Position numbers and translations under genes: made by a program. From Candidatus Caenarcanum bioreactoricola (GTDB taxonomy: Bacteria > Cyanobacteriota > Vampirovibrionia > Caenarcaniphilales > Caenarcanaceae): 54,649 nt of DNA. Each line of letters opens with the position of its first letter. The first letter of the stretch is position 1. The notes beneath the pieces were generated by a model, which worked only from the letters and a program-made list of their open reading frames with translations, did no database searches and was not told the DNA's origin. The stretch spans positions 210,341 through 264,989 of the forward strand of contig MOYB01000002.1 of the NCBI GenBank assembly GCA_001899385.1, written 5' to 3'. Shown piece by piece: positions 1 to 7,026 of this stretch.

Positions 1-166
1 CCTCTAGCTTTCTGAAGAGCCTCACCCCCACCCTCTCCTGAAGGAAAGGGAGCTAAAACGCGTCGTTCTTTAGCTAGAATGCATGCATAAAATCCCCTCT
101 CTTTTAGGAGAGGGGAAACATGAGCGAAGCGAGGGAGGGGTGAGGCTTTTCAGGAGGCAGAAGAGG
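1..166. repeat. Composite palindromic G/C-rich repeat element
   Basis: This is a G/C-rich island in an AT-rich genome. Its ends are imperfect inverted repeats: the 10-mer at 19-28 is the exact reverse complement of 137-146, and the similarity continues outward to the edges (1-18 against 147-166). Inside are three further inverted repeats: 51-57 with 69-75, the self-complementary GCATGC at 81-86, and a hairpin at 93-116. The 93-116 hairpin could act as a terminator-like structure. The layout resembles palindromic repeats scattered between genes in AT-rich bacteria, and relatives of the same C/G runs occur near 5.4, 6.1, 7.8, 8.3 and 48.7 kb. No coding sequence is evident inside. It may be a non-autonomous version of the DUF559-bearing element found inside the SNF2 gene, but that link is inference. 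The left edge may extend beyond the window. Confidence 0.7.
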
Positions 167-246
167 TGATTTATTGTTTTAATAAAAATTATAATATTTT
201 TTAATATTAGGAGTTAGAATTATTTAATTGATTTAATAAAAATAAA

Positions 247-732
247 ATGAATAAAAAAGTAGCAGTTTTTATATTAATTTGCGCAATTTTTTTAAGTGGT
301 TTAGGTTTTTTTCTTACTAAATATAAAGTTAGAGGGATTACTCATACAATAAAAGGTACAGAAACAATTATTTTAGATTTATGGATTGATTATATAATTA
401 CAAATAAAAAAGATATTTTTAAAACAGGGGAATATGCTGAATTAATGGTAAGAAATAGACCTCATGGCAAATTAAAAATACTTGAAGTTAATTGTAAAGA
501 ACTTGATACTAGAATTTATTATTTAAAAAATATAGGAATAGATCTTCGTAGAAAAAGTGGACTTGAACCTATTTTTTTACAATGTCGCATGAAACTTGAA
601 GATAAAGATGCTTTATCTACTACAAATGGTTATTTATCACATGGAAATCTTATAAAGATAGCAAGTAATATAACTTTAGAAGGAAAATATTATTATGTTA
701 AAGGCTTTATAGTAGATATTCTAAAGAAATAA
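247..732 (+). CDS. DUF4330-like membrane-anchored protein
   Basis: The 161-residue protein has one N-terminal membrane anchor (about residues 5-24). The remainder fits the DUF4330 pattern known mainly from Cyanobacteria: an 'LMVRNRPHGK' segment near residue 68, a middle strand region, and a C-terminal 'LIKIASNITLEG' followed by a hydrophobic strand and 'VDIL'. The function of this family is not established; the topology suggests an anchored extracytoplasmic beta domain. The start is the ATG at 247, which has no clear Shine-Dalgarno sequence. The gene stands alone, just downstream of the palindromic repeat and convergent with the ABC ATPase gene that ends four bases away. The assignment rests on remembered family patterning rather than a search, so it is moderately secure. 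Confidence 0.6.
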   Translation: MNKKVAVFILICAIFLSGLGFFLTKYKVRGITHTIKGTETIILDLWIDYIITNKKDIFKTGEYAELMVRNRPHGKLKILEVNCKELDTRIYYLKNIGIDLRRKSGLEPIFLQCRMKLEDKDALSTTNGYLSHGNLIKIASNITLEGKYYYVKGFIVDILKK

Positions 733-736
733 ATTT

Positions 737-1492
737 TTAATAAATTAATTTAGGAATAGCAGAAATCAAACGATTTACATATTTTGTTTTTGGGTTTTGA
801 AGAATTTCATTTGTTTTCCCTGTTTCAACTATTAAACCCTCTTCCATTATATATAGGCTTTCACATAGATTTTTTAAAGATAAAATATCATGAGTTATTA
901 TTAATATTGTTAAGTTTCTTTTTAAAACAACTTCTTTAAAAAGATTTAAAATTTGTATTTTACTTTTTATATCTAAAGCACTGCTTGGTTCATCTGCTAA
1001 AAGAATAGAAGGTTTACAACTCAAGGCTCTGGCAATAGAAGCTCTTTGTATTTGCCCTCCAGAAACTTGATGAGGATAACGATCTTTTATTTCTTCTTCT
1101 AATCCAACTTCTGCTAAGTAATTTATAATTAAAGAATTAATTTCTTCTTTGGGAAGCTCTTTAAAATTTTCATCTTCAACTATAAATTGCTTAATACTAC
1201 TTCCAATAGTAAATTTAGGATTAAAACTTGTTAAAGAATTTTGGAAAAGCATTTGAATTTTTCTTTTAAGAGTTTTTGATCTTTTTTTAGGAATTTCTAT
1301 ATTTTCAAAATGAATTTGACCTTTATTTGCTTCTTCTAATCCAACAAGAATCTTTGCTAAGGTTGTTTTGCCTGAACCAGATTCACCTACTAAACCAATT
1401 ATTTGCCCTTTAGGAATCTCTATATTTACATTCTTTAAAACGTTTTTTTCTTTAAAAGATTTATTTATATTATATGCAGAAAGTAAATTCAT
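737..1492 (-). CDS. ABC transporter ATP-binding protein, Opp/Dpp/Nik type
   Basis: This is a 251-residue ABC ATPase. Walker A GESGSGKT lies at residues 36-43, a Q-loop 'MLFQN' near 83, the signature 'VSGGQIQ' near 143, and Walker B 'ILLADEP' near 163, with the switch His in 'ILIITHD'. The 'ADEPSSALD' and 'RYPHQVSGGQIQR' wording is typical of the oligopeptide/dipeptide/nickel importer subfamily (OppF, DppF, NikE). That suggests it energises a peptide or metal importer in the inner membrane. No permease, binding protein or partner ATPase is in the window, so the substrate cannot be stated. The start lies 8 bases downstream of the hisI stop, so the two genes are probably co-transcribed even though their functions are unrelated. 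Confidence 0.85.
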   Translation of the reverse strand: MNLLSAYNINKSFKEKNVLKNVNIEIPKGQIIGLVGESGSGKTTLAKILVGLEEANKGQIHFENIEIPKKRSKTLKRKIQMLFQNSLTSFNPKFTIGSSIKQFIVEDENFKELPKEEINSLIINYLAEVGLEEEIKDRYPHQVSGGQIQRASIARALSCKPSILLADEPSSALDIKSKIQILNLFKEVVLKRNLTILIITHDILSLKNLCESLYIMEEGLIVETGKTNEILQNPKTKYVNRLISAIPKLIY

Positions 1493-1500
1493 AATAAGAA

Positions 1501-1860
1501 TTAAGATATTTTTAGTTTTCTAAAGAAGCAAGTTTCTTCTCCGGTATGGCAAGCTGGACCTATTTGTTCTACTTTTAATAACAAACAATCTCCATCACAA
1601 TCCAAAATAATTTCTTTTACTTTTTGGAGATGTCCTGATGTTTCACCTTTAGTCCAAAATTTATCTCGAGATCTTGACCAATAGCAAGCAAAACCACTAT
1701 CTATAGTTTTTTTTAGAGATTCAAAGTTCATATAAGCAAACATTAGAACTTTTGAAGTTTCAGAACATTGTGTTATAACAGGTAAAAGCCCTTTTCCATC
1801 GAATTTAATATTCTTTATAAAATCTTCTATAGTTAATTCTTTTAGATTTTCAGAATTCAT
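1501..1860 (-). CDS. hisI: Phosphoribosyl-AMP cyclohydrolase
   Basis: The 119-residue protein opens the adenine ring of phosphoribosyl-AMP, the third step of histidine biosynthesis, in the cytosol. The family core is complete: 'LMFAYMN', '[17 protein letters not shown]', and the metal-binding '[11 protein letters not shown]' and '[13 protein letters not shown]' segments that carry the conserved Asp and Cys ligands. The length matches stand-alone HisI; no HisE pyrophosphohydrolase domain is fused. It is the first gene of a likely two-gene unit with the ABC ATPase downstream. The 58-base region upstream is shared with the divergent MFS gene and is very A/T-rich. Other his genes are not in this window. 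Confidence 0.95.
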   Translation of the reverse strand: MNSENLKELTIEDFIKNIKFDGKGLLPVITQCSETSKVLMFAYMNFESLKKTIDSGFACYWSRSRDKFWTKGETSGHLQKVKEIILDCDGDCLLLKVEQIGPACHTGEETCFFRKLKIS

Positions 1861-1918
1861 GTAGTTTTTATTTTAGATTTTATTATTATACTTATTTAAC
1901 AAAATTATTCAATATAGT

Positions 1919-3184
1919 ATGAAGAGTATTTTAATTAATTATAAGAATTTTTTATTAGAAAACAAGGCAATATTAGGGGCTGGATTTTTATTAGTATGTT
2001 TTGGATATCTTACACAAACTGCATTTATAGGCATTTTTACTTCTTATATAAAACAAGATTTTTTACTTAACAATACACAATTAGGAAATATTTATTCCAT
2101 AGCAAATATTGTTTCTTCAACAAGTTTAATAATCTTTGCAAAGCTTATTAATAAAATAAAAATCTCTTATTATTCTTTAGGAATTGCTTTATTATTTAGC
2201 ATGGCATGTTTTCTTTTCGCAGAATCCCCTTCTAAAGAGTTTTTATTAATAGCTTTTGTTCTTTTAAGATTTTTTGGTTATGGATTAATGATGCATTTAG
2301 TTATTTCTATTATGAATAAAATCTTTAAAAAAAATAAAGGAAAAGCAATAAGTATTTCTTTGTGTGGAATGATTTTTACTTATAGTATTTTTTCATTATT
2401 AGCAACTCATATATTAAATAAACACAGCTGGAGAAATGTTTGGATTGTTTTTGGTATTTTAAGTTTAATTATTTTTTGTCCTTTAATTTATTTTCTTTCA
2501 AAGAAGTTTGAGAAACGGTTTTATAAGCAGGAAAAAAATTCTTTTATCATTTCAGAGCCTTTATTAATTATGCCTAATATGAAAATTATTAATAGAAGGA
2601 GAGATGTTTTAAAAGATTATAAATTTTATCCAATAGCAGCAATGCTTATAACCATACCTTTAGTAAATATATCTTGTTTTTATTTTCAACATGAACTTGT
2701 TGCTTTTAAACATTGGGATTTTAACTGGTTTATAAACTTATTTTTATTACTTTCAATAACAACAGTTATATCTTCTTTTCTTTCAGGGTTTTTAATAGAT
2801 AGATTTACTGCAATAAGAATTCTTCCTTTTTATCTTATTCCAATGTTTATAAGTTGTTTAATAATGCTTTTTTTCAAATCTTTGATAATAGCTTATATTT
2901 TTATAATAGGAGTTGGAATAAGTAATGGTATGGCAACAATAATTACAAGTACTGCTTTGCAAGAATGTTATCAGTCAACTAATCCAAGTAGTATACAATC
3001 ATTGCCTATATTTTTAATTTCAAGTGTGAGTGCTTTTTTTCCAACAATTATAGGAAAATTTTTTGATATGAACTTTAGTTTTAATAATATATTTCAATTT
3101 CTTTGTATTTGGATTTTTTTATTAGTGTTAATAAATTATTTTATTTTTTATGTTAAATTTAAGCCTTTAAAATCTAATGTATAA
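1919..3184 (+). CDS. Major facilitator superfamily transporter
   Basis: The protein has 421 residues and about twelve hydrophobic segments, with the basic central loop (about residues 195-235) that separates the two six-helix halves of MFS carriers. A loop 2-3 like segment is present ('IFAKLINKI', near residue 76), and 'LSGFLIDRFTAIRILPFY' (about 288-305) is the matching motif in the second half. It is an inner-membrane secondary transporter whose substrate cannot be read from sequence. The start ATG at 1919 follows a short AT-rich gap shared with divergent hisI. The slt-like gene begins 25 bases after its stop, so the two may be co-transcribed. Confidence 0.8.
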   Translation: MKSILINYKNFLLENKAILGAGFLLVCFGYLTQTAFIGIFTSYIKQDFLLNNTQLGNIYSIANIVSSTSLIIFAKLINKIKISYYSLGIALLFSMACFLFAESPSKEFLLIAFVLLRFFGYGLMMHLVISIMNKIFKKNKGKAISISLCGMIFTYSIFSLLATHILNKHSWRNVWIVFGILSLIIFCPLIYFLSKKFEKRFYKQEKNSFIISEPLLIMPNMKIINRRRDVLKDYKFYPIAAMLITIPLVNISCFYFQHELVAFKHWDFNWFINLFLLLSITTVISSFLSGFLIDRFTAIRILPFYLIPMFISCLIMLFFKSLIIAYIFIIGVGISNGMATIITSTALQECYQSTNPSSIQSLPIFLISSVSAFFPTIIGKFFDMNFSFNNIFQFLCIWIFLLVLINYFIFYVKFKPLKSNV

Positions 3185-3209
3185 TTAAATAAGTCAATAA
3201 AAAATTATA

Positions 3210-5390
3210 ATGTTAGATAGTTTTAAAAGCGCTTATAAAAATCTTCTTAATAATATTCCTAAGAATTTTTATGATTTAAAAATATATTTATTATGTTCTT
3301 TATTATTTCTTGTCACAATATGCTTTGCAACAGAAAATTATCTTATAAGAGATAGAGATATTAAACTTTTTGTACCTCAAGGTGAAGTAGCAGAAATATT
3401 CCGTTCAACTTTTGAAAACTCTGAATCTGCAAAAGAAAACATGAGAGATAGAGTATTAAGAGAAAAATCTCCGCAAAAAGATTATATGTTTTATGCTTTA
3501 GGAGTCTTAGCTCAAAAAGAAAAAAATTATACACAAGCTTTAGAATATTTTTCTCAAATTAAATTAAATCAAATAGATTTATTAGCAGATCGAGTTTTAT
3601 TTCATTTAATTCAAATAAACTCTGAATTAGGCAAAGAAGATATTGTAAAAAATCTATGCAATAAAATAATTAATTATTATCCTAATTCTATTTCAGCACC
3701 ATCTGCTTATTATGAACTTGGTCGTTCTTATCTTCGTCAAAATAAATATAATCAAGCAAAAGATATTTTTAATAAACTTATAGATAATTATCCCAATTCA
3801 GATCAAAGATTTGGAGCTATTTATTATTTAGGACAAATAGAAAAAGACATTGAAGCTAAAAATGCTCTTTGGGAAAAATATATGACTTCTAAGCCTAATG
3901 GTATTTTTTCTATTTATATTGTAGAGAATTGGTCTAAAGATATAGATAATCTTAATGATTTTAGACAATCACTTATAGGATTACATTATTATTATCAAAA
4001 TAAACAAGAAGAAGCTTTAACATGGCTTAATAAAGATTTAAATAATTTAACTTATTATCCTTTGGCATTAATACTTATGGATAAAAATAAAAAACTTGCC
4101 CTAGGAATATTAGAACAAGGTTTAAAAAAATATCCTAAGTCAAAAGATTTTGAAAATGCAATAAGCTTTTATATAAGAAATTCCGCAGTAATAGATAGAA
4201 ATAATCTTATTGAAGTTTTAATTTCTTTATATAATGAAAAAGCTGATTATTTATTATGGAAAAAAGCTTCTTATTCTGATGAAAAAACTAAACTAGATAT
4301 TTTAAATAGACTTGTAAGAGAGTATCCTAGAGGTATATATGCTGAAATAGCTTCTTCTGATATATTTTGGTATTTATTTAAGAATTCTCCTAATAATGCT
4401 GAAGCTTATGCAGAAAAACATATAAGCAAATATCCTTTATCGCAATATACTGCAAAAGTTCTTTTTTGGTTTGCAAAAATAAAAGAAGAAAAAGGACAAA
4501 TAGATCAAGCAAAGGTTTTATATTCACGACTTGAAAGAGATTTTCCTACTGTTTATTATGCATTTAGGGCAAAAGCACGTTTAGATTTTCTTAATGGTAC
4601 AACTGAAGATCGTTATGCAAATGGTTTTTTCAATTCAAATTTAGTAAATAATAATAAAATACAAGATGATTTTGAATGGAAGCTTCCACAAAAAGAAATA
4701 GAATCTTTGAATTTAACTATTCAGCAATTATTTGTTTTAAATATGTGGGAAGAAGCTTTTTCACTTTTACCTTTAGATTATGAAAAAAATTATCCTGCTT
4801 TAAAAATATGGTATATAGGTAAAGTTGAAAATGATATTTCGCAGGCTATATATAAAGCAAATTCAGTACTTAAAAATAAAAATACTAAATTTACTGATGA
4901 TTTAGATTATTGGTATTTAAGTTATCCATTTTTGTATTGGAAGTATGTAAAGCATTATTCTGAAAAATATGGAGTTGATCCATTATTATTACTTTCTTTA
5001 ATGAGACAAGAATCAAGATTTCAGAAAAATGTAATTTCTAGATCTGAAGCTGTTGGTTTGTGTCAAATTTTAAAACCTACTGCGAAAGAAGTATGTAGAG
5101 AAGTAGGAGAAAATTCAAATATTAGTATAGAAGAATTAAAAGATCCTAATTTGAATATAAATCTCGGAGCAAAATATCTTTCAAATATGCTTAAAAACTT
5201 TAACGGAAATGTATATTTAGCAGTAGGTTCATATAATAGTGGACCCGGTGCAATGAAAAGATGGTTTAATACAGTACAAGGTAATGATCATGATAAATTA
5301 ATAGAAAAAATTCCATATGATGAAACTAAAAAATATATAGTTAATGTAATGGAAAATTATTGGATTTATAGCAATATTATAAATAATTAA
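3210..5390 (+). CDS. slt: Soluble lytic murein transglycosylase with TPR-like helical region
   Basis: The 726-residue protein cleaves the MurNAc-GlcNAc bond of peptidoglycan, forming 1,6-anhydro ends. An N-terminal membrane or signal segment lies at about residues 25-40. It is followed by a long superhelix of TPR-like repeats ('YALGVLAQKEKNYTQALEYF', 'YYELGRSYLRQNKYNQAKDI') to about residue 540. The C-terminal SLT domain begins near 575: 'YGVDPLLLLSLMRQESRF' with catalytic Glu at residue 601, then 'AVGLCQI', 'NLGAKYL' and 'AVGSYNSGPGA'. This is the organisation of the Slt70/SltA family. The mature protein probably acts in the periplasm. It lies 25 bases after the MFS gene. Confidence 0.92.
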   Translation: MLDSFKSAYKNLLNNIPKNFYDLKIYLLCSLLFLVTICFATENYLIRDRDIKLFVPQGEVAEIFRSTFENSESAKENMRDRVLREKSPQKDYMFYALGVLAQKEKNYTQALEYFSQIKLNQIDLLADRVLFHLIQINSELGKEDIVKNLCNKIINYYPNSISAPSAYYELGRSYLRQNKYNQAKDIFNKLIDNYPNSDQRFGAIYYLGQIEKDIEAKNALWEKYMTSKPNGIFSIYIVENWSKDIDNLNDFRQSLIGLHYYYQNKQEEALTWLNKDLNNLTYYPLALILMDKNKKLALGILEQGLKKYPKSKDFENAISFYIRNSAVIDRNNLIEVLISLYNEKADYLLWKKASYSDEKTKLDILNRLVREYPRGIYAEIASSDIFWYLFKNSPNNAEAYAEKHISKYPLSQYTAKVLFWFAKIKEEKGQIDQAKVLYSRLERDFPTVYYAFRAKARLDFLNGTTEDRYANGFFNSNLVNNNKIQDDFEWKLPQKEIESLNLTIQQLFVLNMWEEAFSLLPLDYEKNYPALKIWYIGKVENDISQAIYKANSVLKNKNTKFTDDLDYWYLSYPFLYWKYVKHYSEKYGVDPLLLLSLMRQESRFQKNVISRSEAVGLCQILKPTAKEVCREVGENSNISIEELKDPNLNINLGAKYLSNMLKNFNGNVYLAVGSYNSGPGAMKRWFNTVQGNDHDKLIEKIPYDETKKYIVNVMENYWIYSNIINN

Positions 5391-5407
5391 AAATTAATTT
5401 TCTTTAA

Positions 5408-5438
5408 GAGCCCTCTCCTTAAAGGGGGAATTCAAGCA
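5408..5438. repeat. Degenerate G/C-rich repeat, left copy
   Basis: A short C-run/G-run block sits in the 125-base gap after slt. Its reverse complement resembles the block at 6098-6135, sharing the C5-T3-A-G core and TTGAA-like flanks, so the two copies face each other across the orphan gene at 5516-6055. It could also form a weak hairpin after slt. It belongs to the same loose family as the repeats near 7.8 and 8.3 kb. Confidence 0.5.
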
Positions 5439-5515
5439 TTTGTTATTTTTTTAATCTCTTTATAACAAATAAGGATTACATTATTTTTAGTTGGTTTTAT
5501 TAAGGAGAAAAATTT

Positions 5516-6055
5516 ATGTGTGATGACAGAGCAGTAACAGGAGCTTTCTTCAGAGCAGTAGAATCTTCTTTGCCAGATATACAAAGTAAAGCTGCTTTAG
5601 GTAATATTGTTAGAACAATTGTAAAAAATGTTATTCCAAGAATAGAAGAAATACCGCAAGAAATAATTGATAAATATAGTTCAAATCGAGATTTAGAACA
5701 GCCTGATCTTAAAGAATTAGCAGCATTAGACGTATTTACAAAAAAATTAACTGATGGTAGTTGTGCAATAAAAGAAGTTCCTGCCCCAGAAGGATATATA
5801 GCCCCTTCTTCAATGAAATCTTTTGATCCAAATTTACAAAATAAAGCTATTTCTATTTCTTGTGATGGAAAAGAATATATAGGCATACTTCAAAATATAG
5901 AAGATTCTAAATCTTTAAATTTCTGGTATCCAATTGGAATTTATGATGCAATTCAAGAAGATCAAAAGGGGATAAATTTTACAAAATCTGATAATTCAGA
6001 AGTTATTATAGATTCAACAACCCCTGATCTTGAAGTAAGAATTTCTAGATGTTGA
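5516..6055 (+). CDS. Hypothetical protein, unrecognised
   Basis: The 179-residue protein has a good ribosome binding site (AAGGAG, about ten bases upstream of the ATG). It has no signal peptide or membrane segment. I recognise no family. The N-terminal half is helical and acidic; the C-terminal half, from about residue 105, looks like a beta-rich domain ('ISISCDGKEYIGIL', 'LEVRIS'). It contains four cysteines, at residues 2, 82, 115 and 179; the last is the C-terminal residue. The gene is bracketed by opposed G/C-rich repeats at 5408-5438 and 6098-6135, an arrangement like that of the DUF559 insert, which raises the possibility that it is mobile cargo. Composition is not obviously different from its neighbours. 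Confidence 0.65.
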   Translation: MCDDRAVTGAFFRAVESSLPDIQSKAALGNIVRTIVKNVIPRIEEIPQEIIDKYSSNRDLEQPDLKELAALDVFTKKLTDGSCAIKEVPAPEGYIAPSSMKSFDPNLQNKAISISCDGKEYIGILQNIEDSKSLNFWYPIGIYDAIQEDQKGINFTKSDNSEVIIDSTTPDLEVRISRC

Positions 6056-6097
6056 TAAATAGATTTTTTTTCAAGAAACCCAGACCCTACAAAACTA

Positions 6098-6135
6098 TGA
6101 GTTCAAACTCCCCCTTTAGGGGGTTGGGGGGCTCA
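6098..6135. repeat. G/C-rich repeat, right copy
   Basis: This block contains a CCCCCTTTAGGGGG palindrome followed by a TTGGGGGG run. Its core closely resembles the inverted repeats that bound the DUF559 insertion at 7804-7835 and 8265-8296, which also have C5, T3, G5, TT, G5. It is also the inverted partner of 5408-5438. It lies between the convergent orphan gene and the polysaccharide deacetylase gene. Confidence 0.65.
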
Positions 6136-6142
6136 TCTATAA

Positions 6143-6940
6143 TTAAAAATTAATTTTCTTTCCATTTTCAGTCCATAAACGAGGAATTTTATAATTATTA
6201 TATTGTTTATTACTATCAAAAAGCTGATTATTATAAGAAAAAGCACCTAAATAATATTTTGAAATAATATCTTCAATTTCTTTATTAGATTTTCCATAAG
6301 GATAAGCTATATAATTCGCAACAATATTCTCTGGATCTACACTTTGTAAGCATTGTTTAAGAGATTTTTGAGATTGACTTGCTTGAAATTCTATTTCTTC
6401 TTTAGTTAATGTTGTAAAATCAAAATGTGTATGTCCATGTGATTGAACATCATAAAATCCTTTCTTAAAGCCTTCGATTAATTGAAAACAATCAACATAT
6501 TCTAAATCATCAAAAGTTGTACCTAAAAAAGAATAATTTACAAATAAAACTACTTTTATAGGTTTTTTATATTTTGCTTTTAATTCAATTAGCATAGGCA
6601 ATAAATTTCTATATATTCCTATATAACCATCATCAAAGCTTAATAATACTTTTTTTTGATTTTTTATATTTTTAGGTATACTCTTTGTCTTTTTTATATA
6701 ATATTCGTCAATTTCTTGAGCAGAAAGGAAATAATAATTTTTTTTCAAAAGATCTTCAAGAAAAACTTTAAAATCTTGTTTTGAATAATCAATATTAAAT
6801 TTACGACGATTAGGAGGTAATTCTTTTGGATTTTTATGGTCAACTATATCATGGAAACCATATATTAAAATTTCTTCTGTATTTGCTTTAATACAACTAA
6901 TAAAAAGTAAAAATATAAAAAATATAAATCTTATAAAAAT
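6143..6940 (-). CDS. Secreted polysaccharide deacetylase (NodB fold), non-canonical or lost start codon
   Basis: The three NodB homology motifs are clear: 'SFDDGY' with the two catalytic/metal Asp residues, 'SHGHTH' with the metal His residues, and 'AYPYG'. It should remove N-acetyl groups from an envelope or exopolysaccharide; the order of motifs resembles PgaB/IcaB-type deacetylases. The first canonical start codon is a TTG at 6748, but the same frame stays open upstream and encodes a convincing signal peptide (a hydrophobic run ending 'LLFISCIKA') followed by 'EILIYGFHDIV', the usual first strand of the fold. The upstream in-frame stop is at 6950-6952, and only ATT (6938-6940) or ATA codons lie between it and the signal peptide. 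Either ATT initiates or the normal start has mutated. I give the longer extent of 265 codons. Confidence 0.72.
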   Translation of the reverse strand: MFIRFIFFIFLLFISCIKANTEEILIYGFHDIVDHKNPKELPPNRRKFNIDYSKQDFKVFLEDLLKKNYYFLSAQEIDEYYIKKTKSIPKNIKNQKKVLLSFDDGYIGIYRNLLPMLIELKAKYKKPIKVVLFVNYSFLGTTFDDLEYVDCFQLIEGFKKGFYDVQSHGHTHFDFTTLTKEEIEFQASQSQKSLKQCLQSVDPENIVANYIAYPYGKSNKEIEDIISKYYLGAFSYNNQLFDSNKQYNNYKIPRLWTENGKKINF

Positions 6941-7026
6941 AGTATTTGTTTAGTTTGGAAATCTCAACTAAAAGAATTATATCTTAAAAGAAAGAGAGTG
7001 AGATATAATTTTTTATCTAAAAAATC

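Noticed and set aside
5500..5886. Minus-strand frame opposite the orphan gene at 5516-6055
   Set aside because: The plus-strand gene has a strong ribosome binding site and the minus frame has none; it is an antisense shadow.
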